Origin: Papaver somniferum
Taxonomy: Eukaryota; Streptophyta; Magnoliopsida; Ranunculales; Papaveraceae
Direction of reading: 5' to 3'
DNA length: 64,000 bases
Assembly (NCBI RefSeq): GCF_003573695.1
Contig: NC_039359.1
Location: 154,930,210 to 154,994,209, forward strand
The first letter of the stretch is position 1; each line of letters begins with the position of its first letter. This document shows positions 22,628-35,583 of the stretch, piece after piece. Made by a program: the position numbers and the translations under genes. The notes under the pieces were generated by a model. The model did no database searches, was not told the origin of the DNA, and saw only the letters and a list, made by a program, of their open reading frames with translations.

Positions 22628-24836
22628 TGAAAAATCGGGGTCTAACAACCACACACAATATTTCGCTTAGAAATCTGTATGGACTAACTCCAATATACTT
22701 TCAAGAGAATCAACTAGACAGTCACACTCAATCTTAAGAAAAGTATATCAAAGAGTTATATCTCAATTTCTCAATTCAATCTATAATCAAACAAATAGAA
22801 ATTTGCGAGCCAATTGAATATAAGGAATAACTTGGACGGTATCAAAAACCAATATCCAAGCGTCAATCAATTTATATCAACAACCAAAGATTGGATTATC
22901 TAATTATTGAACTTACGCACAACCAGTGATATATCAATTATATAAAAAAATATAATGTGGAAAAGAAATAACACAGACACCAGAAGTTTTGTTAACGAGG
23001 AAACCGCAAATGAAGAAAAACCCCGGGACCTAGTCCAGATTTGAACACCACACTGTATTAAGCCGCTACAGACACTAGCCTACTCCAAGTTAACTTCGAA
23101 CTGGAATGTAGTTGAGCCCTAACCAATCTCACATTGATCAAGGTACAGTTGCGCTCCTTACGTCTCTGAATCCCAGCAGGACTCTACGCACTTGATTCCC
23201 TTAGCTGATCTCACCCACAACTAAGAGTTTCTACGATCCAAAGTCAAAGACTTGATAAACCAATCTGTCTCACACAGAAAAGTCTATTGAATAGATAAAT
23301 ATGTCTCCAACAGATAAACCTATGAGATTTGTTCCGTCTTTTGATAAATCAAGGTGAACATGAACCAATTAATATACCATAATTATATTCCCGAAGAACA
23401 GCCTAGAAATATCAAACATCTCACAATAATCTTAATCGTATGGAAACGAAACAAGATATTGTGGAATCACAAACGATGAGACGAAGATGTTTGTGACTAC
23501 TTTTTATCTTGCCTATCGGAGATTAAATCTCGAGAAAATCTTAGAGAAGATAGTACATAATCACGATAGATACAGCAAGATCAGAACACGCAACTACAAA
23601 GAAAATGGTTGGGTCTGGCTTCAAAATCCCAATGAAGTCTTCAAGTCGTTAACCTACAGGGATTTGGAAAAACCTAAGGTTAAAGGAGAATCGACTCTAG
23701 TCGCAACTAGTATCACTCGGGAGGTGTGGGGATTAGGTTTCCTAGTTGTTAGAGTTCTCCTTTATATAGTCTTCAAATTAGGGTTTGCTATCAATGTTAC
23801 CTTGGTAACAAAGCATTCAATATTCACTGTTAGATGAAAACCTGATTAGACTCAAGCTAATATCTTTCAACTGTTAGATCGAACTTAGCTTGTTACACAC
23901 AAATAAAAAGTAACTTCATTTAGATATGGGTAACCGTACCTAAACGTGTACACCTTGTTGGCTCAACAATAGTTAACCGAAGTTAGCCATACGAACACTT
24001 TCATATCAACCTCATTCGTTTTAACCATAACTAGTTCCAATGACTCAAATGAAACTAGTTCTAGAGTTTTTCAATTGTTTATATTTCTCATAGAAGCATA
24101 CAAGACACAATTTAAGCAAAATCGATTTTGATTCACTTGAATCAATTCATGAACATTATAGCCACGATTCGCAAAAGATTGCATTCCTTATTATATAAAT
24201 GTATTAGTTCATAAACAAACCAATTTTAGAACTTAAATTACTCAAGTATGCATACGGGTACGCATACCTAAGTAGCCAGACTAAGTTTGGGTTCGCCAGT
24301 ATGCGAACTGGTACGCATACCACTAAATATAAACCAAACTCATCAGAAAATTCCGGAACTTGAACTTACGCCAGTACGCATACCGGTATGCATACCATAG
24401 TTCCGAGACTTTTATTAACCAACCAGTATGCTTACGGGTATGCATACTGTGTTTCCCGGACTTGGATTACACATCTGCAAGTACACATACTGTGCTTATA
24501 ATCCAATCATGGTTAAGTGTTCTAAACTCTTATTTCAATCATTAAAACATTCTTGGAAGACGACAATAGCTGTCTCACACAAACTATTAGCTTCAAAGTA
24601 ATTTTCAAGTGATCGAATGATCAATACGAAACATTCCGAGTCTACATCAAATGACTGTCTCACACAAATCTTGTAAGATGTTACCAGGCGATTTTCACAT
24701 GATCATCTTTTGACTTTCTTCAAGAATATAAGATGAACTTGGTTAAAGCGAAAGCTTACCAACACATATTTCGAGAAACATGTAAGTGAGTTAAACTCAG
24801 CTCGAAATATCAAATGTGCATAATTGAAGTCTATAT
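22628..24836 (-). repeat. E1 3' LTR, left part
   Basis: On the plus strand it starts TGAAAAATCGGGGTCTAACA, the reverse of the family LTR end. It continues until E2 interrupts it at TATAT (24832-24836); the rest of this LTR is at 53692-53985. Combined length is 2503 bp, in line with the other family LTRs. Confidence 0.88.
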
Positions 24837-25058
24837 TGAAAAATAGGGGGTCTAACAACCTCACCCAATATTTTGATTAGTAATCTGTATGGACTAACTC
24901 CAATATACATTCAAGAGAATCAACTGGACAGTTAGACTCAATCTTAATAAAAAGTATATCAAAGAATTTATATCTCAATCTCTTGATTTAATCCTTACTC
25001 AAGCAAAAAGAAATCTGCGAGTCTAATTAAATACAAGAGAAATAACTTGGATGGTACC
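24837..25058 (-). repeat. E2 3' LTR, left part
   Basis: It starts TGAAAAATAGGGGGTCTAAC and is cut after GGTACC by the PMD element. It resumes at 33342 with AAAGACTAATATCCAAGG. The E2 5' LTR has the uninterrupted version at 50841-50846. Confidence 0.88.
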
Positions 25059-25224
25059 TGTTGATGGTGGTTTTTGAACAAGGGGTAAAACCGTAAAATC
25101 TCATGTATAGCATGACGTCACCGGTAACACTAGCACATTTATTAGATCATTTAACGCGCTTATGTCAAAATTACCAGGGTACCCTTTTTCAAATACTAAA
25201 TTAGGGTTTCGATGTGCGAAACCC

Positions 25225-26065
25225 TAAGTTCACACGTACCGCGCAACCATTACGCAAAAAGCAGGCAAACATGCCAAATGCACGCACCGTGCAATCATTG
25301 CGCAGAACATAGAAATTGCACGTACTGTGCAATCACTGCGCAAAAACATGGCAATCATGCCACTCACACATGTCACGCAACATGCCAAATGCACGTACCG
25401 TGCAAACATCTCGCAAAACATAGCAATTGCACGTAGCGTGCAATCATTGCGCAAAATCATGGCAAACATGCCAAATGCACGCACCGTGCACTCATCACAC
25501 AAAACATAGCAATTGCATGTACCATGCAATCATTGTGCAAAATATGGCAACCATGCCAAAACTACAAATAACCAGCAACCGTTGCGCTAAATATGGCAAC
25601 CACGCCAAACCGCAAAGCAACGCGCAATCATCACGTTAACCATGCCAAAAATCCAAAATGCACCGCCATTGGCACATGTCGTGCAACCCTTGCAACCTGG
25701 CATGCCAAGCCGTGCAACCTAGGGCCAAAGCCGGCACACGCACCATTGGCACATGCCGTGCAACCCTTGCAACCGGGCATGCCAAGCCGTGCAACCTAGG
25801 GCCAAATCCGCCACACGCGCCATTGGCACATGCCATGCAACCCTTGCAACTTGGCATGCCTAGGGCCAAATCCTCCACACACACCATTGGCACATGCCAT
25901 GCAACCCTTGCAACTTGGAATTCGAAGCCGTGCAACCTTGGGCCAAGGCATACCATACATGACATTGGCACATGCCGAGCAACACTTGCACTTGCACCCG
26001 ACATGCTACCCATGACCAAGGCATGCCACACATGCCATTGGCACATGCCGTGCAACTCTTTCACT
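25225..26065 (+). repeat. Minisatellite blocks in the left LTR
   Basis: The first block (about 25225-25640) repeats a unit around GCACGTACCGTGCAATCATT with GCGCAAAACATGGCAAACAT. The second (about 25670-26060) repeats a unit of about 77 bp built on CAACCCTTGCAACTTGGCAT and GGGCCAAAGCCGCCACACGC. Neither codes for a protein; open frames here (His/Cys/Ala rich) simply follow the repeat. The right LTR has the same two blocks at 31330-31745 and 31765-32560 with more 77-bp units. Confidence 0.85.
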
Positions 26066-26474
26066 TTGGCATGTCGCGCCTACATCAAAGGCCACGATTC
26101 CTCTTATACAAAATCTCGACCGTCGAAGGTCGCCACTGGGCCGGCAAGTCTCTCAAGCTCAACTTATCAAACACCAGTGACGTGCTACATGTTTTCCACG
26201 AAAACACTCGAGACATCAAACGTATGTCACAAACTGGGGGATGCTCATTAGGGTTTTGGTTTGGCGGTCTACAACGTGCGGCATACATGCCCGTTTCAAG
26301 AAAGTGTAATAAGAATAAAACGGTTAGTAAATGCAGTAAGTAATGGTGAAACGCTCTTTCATTATGGAACATCAATTCCATCAAATTCCATCAATACCAG
26401 GCGTTACCACCTCTTCCCATTTAACTCATCTGTTTTTTTTCTTACGGGGCCAGAGTACGTTTCACTTGGACATG

Positions 26475-26482
26475 TATAAATA
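26475..26482 (+). promoter_or_regulatory. LTR TATA box (left LTR)
   Basis: TATAAATA lies about 365 bases before the LTR end, followed by a CT-rich leader. The same box is at 32966-32973 in the right LTR. Position fits the start of the element's RNA. Confidence 0.65.
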
Positions 26483-26847
26483 GGTTTTACCTATTTCCAC
26501 CAAGACACAAGTTTTTGGTCAGGGAGAAATACAACACTCGGAAAAGCAACTCTTGCTAGCTTTCTCAAAGATTTCATCTTCTGATACAAGTCAAGTACTA
26601 CTCTTCCGGAACTGCTCTGGTATCAACACTCTCTTCGCTTTCCTCCCTAAACCAGCCCTTCTCATCCTCTTTGTGACCGAAGCAAATCCGGAACGACCAT
26701 TTCTTGGTTTAGGCCAGATTTGTATAGATTGATCTCTCGAATCTAAAGTACTCCCGTGCAGTACATTTGTTTAGGGTTTAGATTTGTTTCTCACCCACTC
26801 ACTGAAATTACCAAAATCAACAGAAACGGTTTTCACCCATAAACAAT

Positions 26848-26865
26848 TGGCGACCACAGTGGGAG
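26848..26865 (+). other. Primer binding site of the PMD element
   Basis: TGGCGACCACAGTGGGAG starts two bases after the LTR end. This form is common after LTRs of plant gypsy elements. I do not assign the tRNA. Confidence 0.75.
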
Positions 26866-27461
26866 ATTGATCTTTCGGTTACAATATCAGCTTTCAAAAC
26901 TCGATCTCATACTTCGATTCAGACATCAGGACGGCGAAAGCAAGCAATCTACTCAGGGATCTACAACTCGACTACCGGACAACCTGATTACCAGTCGTAA
27001 GCCGCAAGAGATGGCTGGGGACTTCACAAGAACTAAAAGCAAACGATTCGTCACCAGGAAACTTCAAAAATGACTGGGGACTTTCCGCAGTCACGACAAC
27101 ACTGCATGCAAAATCTGTTTTACATGGGAAGGATCTTGTTTTCATCAGAAGACCCAGAAAAAACTAAGTAAGTCTAGACTAGGCGGAATATATACGATTT
27201 GTTCTTTTAGGTTCTCGATAAAACCATCATGCTATTTCATCTCATGCCAACTACCGACACACACTTTCATGAAAGCAATAGCATATTCGCAAGTCACAAC
27301 CAGAGCAATACTATTAAAACCATTCATTTCAAAATAACCCAATATCCTCATAAAATACCAACCATCTATCAAAATCAATCAAACGTTAAAATAGACACTT
27401 TGTTTGCCTTTCAAAAAAAGGAGAGAACCTAAGCGAAAGTTTGGAAAAGACAGAGAAACAT
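26866..27461 (+). other. Leader of the PMD element
   Basis: No recognisable gene. A 68-codon ORF at 26867-27073 starts inside the primer-site region and has no domain I know. It is followed by AT-rich sequence up to the 3' end of the antisense gene. Confidence 0.4.
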
Positions 27462-30170
27462 TCAAGGAAAGTTATCCAACAGGGGTCTACTCTTTTTGTA
27501 GAAAGCCTCCCTTGCATCCTCGAGAGACGCTCTCTTCAGAGTCAACGTCTTGGACAATTCTTCGACTTCTGCCTCCTGCTGTGCGATTTCATCTGCAGAA
27601 AGACTTTCGACTACTACGGTTTTCAATTTCTGGATCTCAGCAAAGACCTTAACGAACCACGAAGCGTTGAACTCATTTTCTACGCATATATCACGATGAT
27701 ACTTCCAACTGACGATGACATCCTCAGAAACGGTATGGCCGGTCACTTCGCACATATCTGCGATGGAAGAAAGAGCTTCCTCCACACGTTTGACCAGCGC
27801 AAATCGACTGGTGATCTTCCTGGTTGTGGCGATATGTCCATACCTTTCCCATATTTTGGTGTACATCACCTCGTACTTAGCGAGCACGCTGAAGCCACCA
27901 ACCAGCACATGATCTGGATAAGAAACCGAGTACAGGGGATCGAAAGTGACGCCTGCAACCATACCCACAACCGGCAAGGGGTTCTCTTCCACGCTTTCGT
28001 TGATAGTCGTCAGAGCATTCTCCGTTGTTCGAGCCGCATCCATGCCTTTCGTCTGATCAACCTCCATCTCCGAAGCACCAATAGAAGTCGCTGCAGCTAA
28101 AGGAAAATCTTCACAAGCCTCTATCTCAGAATCGTCTCCAGAATCTGATCCTTCCTCATATCCTTTTTGTAATCTTGAGTTAGACGTTTTCGAAAAAGAA
28201 GAAAGAAAGGAGAAGAAGAAAAACATGTGCAAGACTCACCGATCCGCTTCCCGAAGAAGATCCAGTGCTGCTGCCAGAAGAGCTACCTTCGTTTTCTGAA
28301 CTCTTCTCTTTCTCTGACTCTTCCCTAGAGGGCTCAACACTCCAGGCCTTTATCGAAAGAGGTGTTATTTCCTGACGGCGAGCAAGCGCAGTAAAGGCGT
28401 TCACACTACCGAAACCTTGGTAGGAACAAGATGCAAAAGTTCAGAAACAAAATGAAGATTTACACATTTTAGTTGAGCCAGGGGAGACACCTACCTTAAT
28501 ATTGGAGGAATTGAAAGACACGGGGGTCACCGAGTCTGTCGAAACCGACCGAAATCCACCAGCACGATTCTTCGACCTTCGTTCCTTCACCTAGGGACTG
28601 TCCCCGTTACCAGGAGACTTTCGCTTAATTGCAGAAGGATCCCTCAACATTGGATGCTTTGTCAAAACATCGGGGGAGGGTCTACAACGGCGTTCGCCAC
28701 CATGTGATTCACAAATCCGCAGATAGTAAGGAACTCATCTTGCCATAACTCATTATACTTGAAGGTCGTCGAAGAAACTCTTTCCAAGGGCAGGAAGGGT
28801 AGACGCGTACCCGGTTCAAGAACGCTGGCATTGAAGATGACCGGCAACGGATTCTCTGAAGTAACTGGCTGACGAGCAAAGGGGGTCACTTGGTCGAAAC
28901 CCATGTGACGAGCAGCACGATCGATATTATAAGAAGCTACTTGAAAAGATCCCCTAAAGAAAGACGACATACAACCAGGCATGCAACTCCGCATAAACAA
29001 GTTTTCACCAACACTCAGGTTACCTTCGGAAAGCAAAGCCATATTCGGAGCAGAAGCAAAGGTGTTAACCTGAACTACAGACATATGCACCGGGGCCCAC
29101 GGGCGGAAATCGACTTTATGCAACTTATCAAGGAACCTAACCAAGCTCAAACCGGCTCTTGGACGCATGTTCACCCATCGGAGTATTCTGGAGCCACCCA
29201 GCTCGCGGGAAGTGAAGGCAACGGCTTCAGAGCGTACTTTTAAAAATGCTCCCACAACCACGCTTGAAGGAAAACAACATGGACATAGGAGTCCACATTC
29301 ATATAACCGTTTGAAACACGCATATTCACAACCAGGTGATCCATATGTGTATACAGAGAACCAAGGAACAATCTACCAATGGGGAGAACTACGCCTTTCG
29401 CTAACTTTATGGAAATCATCAGGAGCACTTGTCTTATCTCGTTCTTGATGGAACCGTCATCGAAAACATCCCTGGACAACCAGAGAGCCAAGAATGCCGC
29501 AACATGAAGTATATTATTCTTTTGACTCGGGTCCAGCTCATCCGGGAACCATTGGGACACCCACCAGCCGTAGAAGCACTTTTCATTCTCTCTCCGAATG
29601 AAATCCTTCGAATTCGCAATAATAGTGGCTCGCATCTTTTCTTCATCTTCTGTCAGTTGGATATTAGGTTTCCTGTTACGGTAAGATTCAACAGAAGAGC
29701 CACGCTTTCTAAGGAGAAAGTCATTTCACCCCACCTACATACGACTGTATGAGTGTCCAGACACCATCTAGAGATAAAGGCAACTAAACCAGGAATATCC
29801 TTCCTAATTTGAAGACTTGCAGATGCCCTAACAGCATCAATGATCTGCGCTCGGGTCAAGTTAGAACTTACGTGTTCCTGGCTCACCATAAACTCAATCC
29901 ATCTGTCGAAGGAGCGCAACGGGATTTGACACATTCTAAAGTTAATATCGGAAGCTTATACTCTCCTCTATGAAGACAAAACCGTATTATACTCTCTGGT
30001 CGGACTGAACGGGTCCTCTTTTCATCTTCTGAACCGGTCAAGAGGATCGACACGAAATTGGGATGATTTTTTCGGGATGCGGCAAGGGGATTTGTGAAGA
30101 AGTCATCATACGTGTTTGTCTTGGAACTACTAACGCCTTTTGGTAAAGCAAGACTTTGCCCGAGTGACAT
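27462..30170 (-). pseudogene. Plant mobile domain (PMD; MAIN/MAIL1-like) gene, antisense within an LTR element
   Basis: Read leftward from ATG 30168-30170. N-terminal part (30170-29883) ends GEYKLP. Then come the PMD core (29934-29653: PLRSFDRWIEFM, FISRWCLDTHTVVCRWGEMT, FSLESVALLLNLTVTGN), the middle (29635-29240: YGWWVSQWFPDEL, FLALWLSRDVF, GRLFLGSLYTHMDHL, LQAWLWEHF) and the end of the domain (29261-28662, RFLDKLHKVDFRPWAP). A basic linker (28662-28500, KRKSPGNG, KERRSKNR) and Ser-rich exon (28404-28240) follow. The acidic and coiled-coil C-terminus ends at 27462 (EVEELSKTLTLKRASLEDAR). GT donors with matching sequence are at about 28492 and 28239. One-base frame breaks near 29948, 29665 and 29250 and a stop near 28590 disable it. 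MAIN and MAIL1 are nuclear plant proteins needed for transposon silencing and genome stability; this copy's role is unknown. Confidence 0.85.
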
Positions 30171-31157
30171 CTTGCCGGAGTTTCTTGTGTTATTTTGCTA
30201 ACAAGGTATCTACATCAAAAAGGCAAGACAAGAAGAAATTATCACCCACACACGGCTACACCAAAATAAAGGACAACCCTAAGCAACTAGGTTTCACAAA
30301 CACACTGTCGCAGTATTCATGACGAAAGTCTACAGGTTCACGAGAATCACATTTATGACTAAGTTCTACGAAGATATGGAAGAACAGTATTTTCTACGGA
30401 TTCATGCGAAGCATATATACAACTAGAGTTTTGCATGAAAAAAAAAACAAGGAAGAATTAATTTGATAAAGAGCGCCGGAAGACATACCTGGAATGTTAA
30501 CTCGCCCCACCACTTTGTTGCTAGCGCAAAGATATGGAGAAACAAAGGTACAAAATAAAAGGTGGATAACCTCTATTATAGGCGTGATAGTTGGGGACTT
30601 TGAATAAGGGAAGGATTTCCTTTTCAAAGCCGTGCATGGAGAAAGGAAGTCGGGCCCACAATAGCAAACTTTGCCACTTCAGAAAACGCACGCATCTTCC
30701 TTGCTAGTACCGGCCCTACCGAGCGCTCAATGGCGGCCTTGCCAAAATCCTCGCCAGCCACCCAATCCGCGCCAGCCATGCCTTCCTTGCCAGCGCCTTC
30801 CATCCCGGCCTTGCCTTGCCGCGCCGGCCATGCCTTCCTTGCCAACGCCATGCTCTGCCAAACGGCCCACGCCCATTCTAAGCCCATTTGTACTGACAAG
30901 CCACATTCATGACAAGTCTATGCTAGCAGCTCCGCCTTGCGTTCCAAAGCCTGGCCCCAAAGACACCTAGTCATATTGGGATTTGTGCAAAGCTACCAGA
31001 TGCGAGGATTATGGATTTTTACTTACATCTCGAAAAAGTCAGACAAATCTCCTCGGCCCTCTTTTACAACTTATTGTCTCAGTTCTATCCTCGTCTGTCA
31101 CCATCTTATGCCTACCTCGCAACAAGGCTCATGTTCCAAGCTAAGCAGGGGACTTAA
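30171..31157. other. PMD element 3' interior: GC-rich repeat and polypurine tract
   Basis: No gene. At about 30725-30860 there is a GC-rich degenerate repeat of CCTTGCCAGCGCC and CCAGCCATGCC units. AAGCAGGGGACTTAA (31143-31157) directly before the right LTR is the likely polypurine tract. The stretch 30171-30700 is upstream of the antisense gene and would hold its promoter if it has one; I see no clear TATA box. Confidence 0.5.
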
Positions 31158-33336
31158 TGTTGATGGTGGTTTTTGCACAAGGGGTCAAACCGTAAAACCT
31201 CACGTATAGCATGACGTCACCGGTGACACTAGCACATTTATTAGAGCATTTAACGCGCTTATGTCAAAATTACCAGGGTACCCTTTTTCAAATACTAAAT
31301 TAGGGTTTTGATGCGTGAAACCCTCAGTTCACACATACCGCACAACCATTACACAAAAATCATGGCAAACATGCCAAATGCACGCACCGTGCAATCATCG
31401 CGCAGAACATAGCAATTGCACATACCGTGCAATCATTGTGCAAAAGCATGGCAATCATGCCACTCACACATGTCACGCAACATGCCAAATGCACATACCG
31501 TGCAAACGTCGTGCAAAACATAGCAATTGCACGTACCGTGCAATCATTGCGCAAAAACATGACAAACATGCCAAATGCACGCACCGTGCACTCATCACAC
31601 AAAACATAGCAATTGCATGTACCATGCAATCATTGTGCAAAATATGGCAACCATGACAAAACTACAAATAACGCGCAACTGTTGCGCTAAATATGGCAAC
31701 CACGCCAAACCGCAAAGCAACGCGCAATCATCACGTTAACCATGCCAAAAATCCAAAACGCATAGCCATTGGCACATGTCGTGCAACCCTTGCAACCTAG
31801 CATGCTAAGCCGTGCAACCTAGGGCCAAAGCCGCCACACGCGCCTTTGGCACATGACGTTCAACCCTTGCAACCTGGCATGCCAAGCCGTGCAACCTAGG
31901 GCCAAAGACGCCACACACGCCATTGGCACATGTCGTGCAACCCTTGCAACCTGGCATGCCAATCCGTGCAACCTAGGGCCAAATCCGCCACACGCACTAT
32001 TGGCACATGCCGTGCAACCTGGCATGCCAAGCGGTGCAACCTAGGGCCAAAGTCGCCACTCGCACCATTGGCACATGTCATGCAACCCTTGCAACCTGAC
32101 ATTCCAAGCCGTTCAACCTAGGGTCAAAGCCGCCACACTCGCCATTAGCACATGCCATGCAACCCTTGCAACTTGGCACGCCAAACCTAGGGCCAAAGCC
32201 TCCACACACGCCATTGGAACATGCCATGCAACCCTTGCAACTTGGCATGCCTAGGGACAAAGCCGCCATACACGCCATTGGCACACGCTATGCAACCCTT
32301 GCAACTTGGCATGCCAAGACGTGCAACCTAGGGCCAAGGTATACCACACATGTCATTGGCACATGTCATGCAACACTTGCACTTTGGCATTACCACTTGC
32401 ACCCGACATGCAACCCAAGGCCAAGGCATACCACACCTGCCATTGGCCCAAGCCGAGCAACACTTTCACTTTGGAACTTCCACTTGCACACGACGTGCTA
32501 CCCAGGACCAAGGCATGCCAGAATGCCATTGGCACATGCCGTGTAACTCTTGCACTTTGGCATGCCGCGCCTACATCAAAGGCCACGATTCCTCTTATAC
32601 AAAATCTCGATCGTCGAAGGTCGCCACTGAGCCGACAAGTATCTCAATCTCAACTTATCAAACACCAACGACATGCTACATCTTTTCCACGAAAACACTC
32701 GAGACATGAAACGTATGTCACAAACTGGGGGATGCTCATTAGGGTTTTGGTTTGAAGGTCTACAGCTTACGGCATACACGCCCGTTTCAAGAAAGTGTAA
32801 TAAGAATAAAACAGTTAGTAAATGCAGGAAGTAATGGTGAAACGCTCTTCCATTATGGAACATCAATTCCATCAAATTCAATCTATACCAGGCGTTACCA
32901 CCTTTTCCCATTTAACTCATCTGTTTCTTTTCTTACGGGGCCAGAGTACGTTTCACTTGGACTTGTATAAATAGGTTTTACCTATTTCCACCAAGATACA
33001 AGTTTTTGGTCAGGGAGAAATACAACACTCAGAAAAACAAATCTTGCTAGATTTCTCAAATCTTTCATCTTCTGATACAAGTCAAGTACTACTCTTCCAA
33101 AACTGCTCTGGTCTCAACACTCTCTTCGCTTCCCTCCCTAAACCAGCCCTTCTCCTCCTCTTTGTGACCGAAGCAAATTCGGAACGGCCATTTCATGGTT
33201 TAGGCCAGATTTGTATAGATTGATCTCTCGAATCTAAAGTACTCTCGTGCAGTATATTTGTTTAGGGTTTAGATTTGTTTCTCACCCACTCACCGAAATT
33301 ACCAAAATCAGCAAAAACGATTTTCACCCATATACA
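31158..33336 (+). repeat. 3' LTR of the PMD element
   Basis: It starts TGTTGATGGTGG and ends CCATATACA, 2179 bp. The 77-bp minisatellite occupies about 31765-32560, with phase steps at 31784, 31861 and 31938. TATAAATA is at 32966-32973. GTACC follows at 33337-33341. Confidence 0.9.
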
Positions 33337-33341
33337 GTACC

Positions 33342-35583
33342 AAAGACTAATATCCAAGGATCAATCAACAACCAAAGGTTGGATTTACCAAATGATCGAT
33401 TCAACGCACAACCTGTGATATTTCTATTATATGACAAAATATAATGCGGAAAAGAAATAACACAGACACCAGAAGTTTTGTTAACGAGGAAACCGCAAAT
33501 GCAGAAAACCCTGGGACCTAATCCATATTGAACACACATTGTATTAAGACGCTACAGACACTAGCCTACTACAAACTAACTTCGATCTGGACTGTAGTTG
33601 AACACCAATAAATCTCACACAGATCCAAGGTACAGTTGTGCTTCTTACGTCTCTGATCCCAGCAGGATACTACGCACTTGATTCCCTTAGCTGATCTCAC
33701 CCACAACTAAGAGTTGCTACGACCTAAAGTCAAAGACTTTAATAAACAAATATGTGTCACACAAAAAAGTATATGATAATAGATAAATCTGTCTCCCTCA
33801 GAAATACCTACGAGTTTTGTTCCGTCTTTTGATAAATCAAGGTGAACAGGAACCAATCGATAACCCAGACTTATATTCTCGAAGAACAGCCTAGAATTAT
33901 CGATCACCTCACAATAATCTTAATCGACTATCGAAACAGGATATTGTGGAATCACAAACAATGAGACGAAGATGTTTGTGACTTCTTTTCTATCTTGCCT
34001 ATCGGAGATATCAATCTCAATCCAATCTTAAGATTGTACTCGTACGATAGATACAACAAGATCATATCACACAACTACAAGAAAAGTAGTCCGGTCTGGC
34101 TTCACAATCCCAATGAAGTCTTTAAGTCTTTAACCTACAGGGTCTCGAGAAGAAACCTAAGTTTAAAGGAGAATCGACTCTAGCTAACACAACTAGTATC
34201 ACACAGAAGGTGTGCGGATTAGGTTTCCCAGTTGCTGGAGTTCTCCTTTATATAGTTTTCAAATCAGGGTTTGCAATCAATGTTAGCTTAGTAACAAAGC
34301 ATTCAATATCCACCGTTAGATGAAAAACTGATTAGATTCAAGCTAATATCTTTCAACCGTTAGATCGAATCTTATCTTGTTATACACAAATTAAATGTAT
34401 TTCATTTAGGTTTGAGTAACCGTTCCTAAACGTGTACACTTAGTTGGTTCACAACAGTTAACCAAATGGTTAGCCATATGAGCACTTTCATATCAACCAT
34501 ATTCATCTTCACCACAACTAGTTCAAATGACTCAAATGAACTAGTTAAAGAGTTGTTCAATTGCTTAGATCTTTTGGAAGACACAATTGAAAAAAAATCG
34601 GTTTGATTCACTTGAATCGATTCATGAACATTATAGCCACGGTTTGCAAAGATTGCGTTTTTTATCATTTAAATGTTTAAGTTAATGATCTGACCGATTT
34701 GATAAAGTAACCAGCTTAAGTATGCGTACGGGTATGCATACCTAAGCAACCGGATTTGAGTTGGTTTTGGTTTCCAACCTCAGCAGAAATTCTCAGGTAG
34801 AAAACTTCCGTCAGTATGCGTATGGGTAAGCATTCTTAAAGTGACTGGTTAAGAGTTTGTCAATTCCCAAACTCAGCAGATATTCACGGACGTGAACTTC
34901 CGCCAGTATGCGTACGGGTACGCATACTTAACCTGTCTCCTTCACCAATTTCGTACACACACATATGCATACACTTGGTTACTGGTTCATGGATTTATAC
35001 ACTAATGTGCGAACACACTGTATATGCTTATATCCAAATAGGGTTACATAATCTCAACTCTATACTTCAATCATTAAAACATTCTTAGAGGATATTATAT
35101 AGTTATTATTCACAAACTATTTTTCATCAAAGCGATTTTCAAGATATTGAAATGTCAACATGACTTTCGTCACGAGTAAAGATGAACTTAGATAAATAAA
35201 AAGCTTACCAACACATATTTCGAGAAATAGATAGGCGAGTTAAACTCGGCTCGAAATAACAAATGTGTATAATTGAAATCTATATACTTGTACAACTTTT
35301 TTCTCAAGATTAAGAGATAAAGTATATAGACTTTTGGGTGATAGATAAGTTCAAGTATCCACATACCTTTTAGTCGATGAAGTTCCACTGGTTCCTTGAG
35401 TAGTTCTTCGTCTTCATATGATGATCGCGGTGGAGTCTGGAGCTCAACTACACTTAATTATCCTAGTCCGAGACTTTAGCTATAAGTATACTAGAAATCA
35501 AAACATATAGTTTTGACAACTAAATTTGACAAACAAGCTTGAGATAGCAACGCTTGCGAGTTCGACCGAGCAATGCTCTAACA
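33342..35583 (-). repeat. E2 3' LTR, main part
   Basis: It resumes the E2 LTR after the PMD element and ends GCAATGCTCTAACA at 35583, followed by the reverse polypurine tract ATCTCCCCCTTTGTC. It includes a GTATGCGTAC motif array at 34725-34975. Combined E2 3' LTR length is 2464 bp. No gene. Confidence 0.88.

Larger units (their letters stand above)
25059..26845 (+). repeat. 5' LTR of the PMD element, with internal tandem repeats
   Basis: This 1787-bp LTR has two repeat blocks and a promoter. The right LTR is 2179 bp; the difference is in the number of 77-bp units. The segment from 26060 to the end, with TATA box and transcript leader, is highly conserved between the two LTRs. Confidence 0.9.
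25059..33336 (+). mobile_element. Non-autonomous LTR element carrying an antisense plant mobile domain gene
   Basis: LTRs are 25059-26845 and 31158-33336 (TGTTGATGGTGG...CA), flanked by the 5-bp duplication GTACC (25054-25058 and 33337-33341). A primer site follows the left LTR (26848) and a purine run AAGCAGGGGA precedes the right LTR (31143-31152), so the element reads rightward. The interior (4.3 kb) has no gag, protease, integrase or reverse transcriptase. Its only substantial gene runs leftward. The primer-site form suggests Ty3/gypsy ancestry; superfamily is uncertain without pol. Confidence 0.9.

Noticed and set aside
25230..25640. CRISPR-like regular repeats with short spacers
   Set aside because: The units vary, merge into each other and lie inside the LTR of a plant retrotransposon, with the same block in the sister LTR. 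They are a minisatellite.
25658..26251. 197-codon open frame rich in His, Cys and Ala (and similar frames at 32157-32755)
   Set aside because: It follows the 77-bp repeat in phase and is shared with open frames on the other strand. No domain; a by-product of the repeat.
27441..28100. 219-codon plus-strand frame within the PMD element
   Set aside because: It is the shadow of the coiled-coil exon of the antisense PMD gene; the minus strand has the coherent coiled coil.
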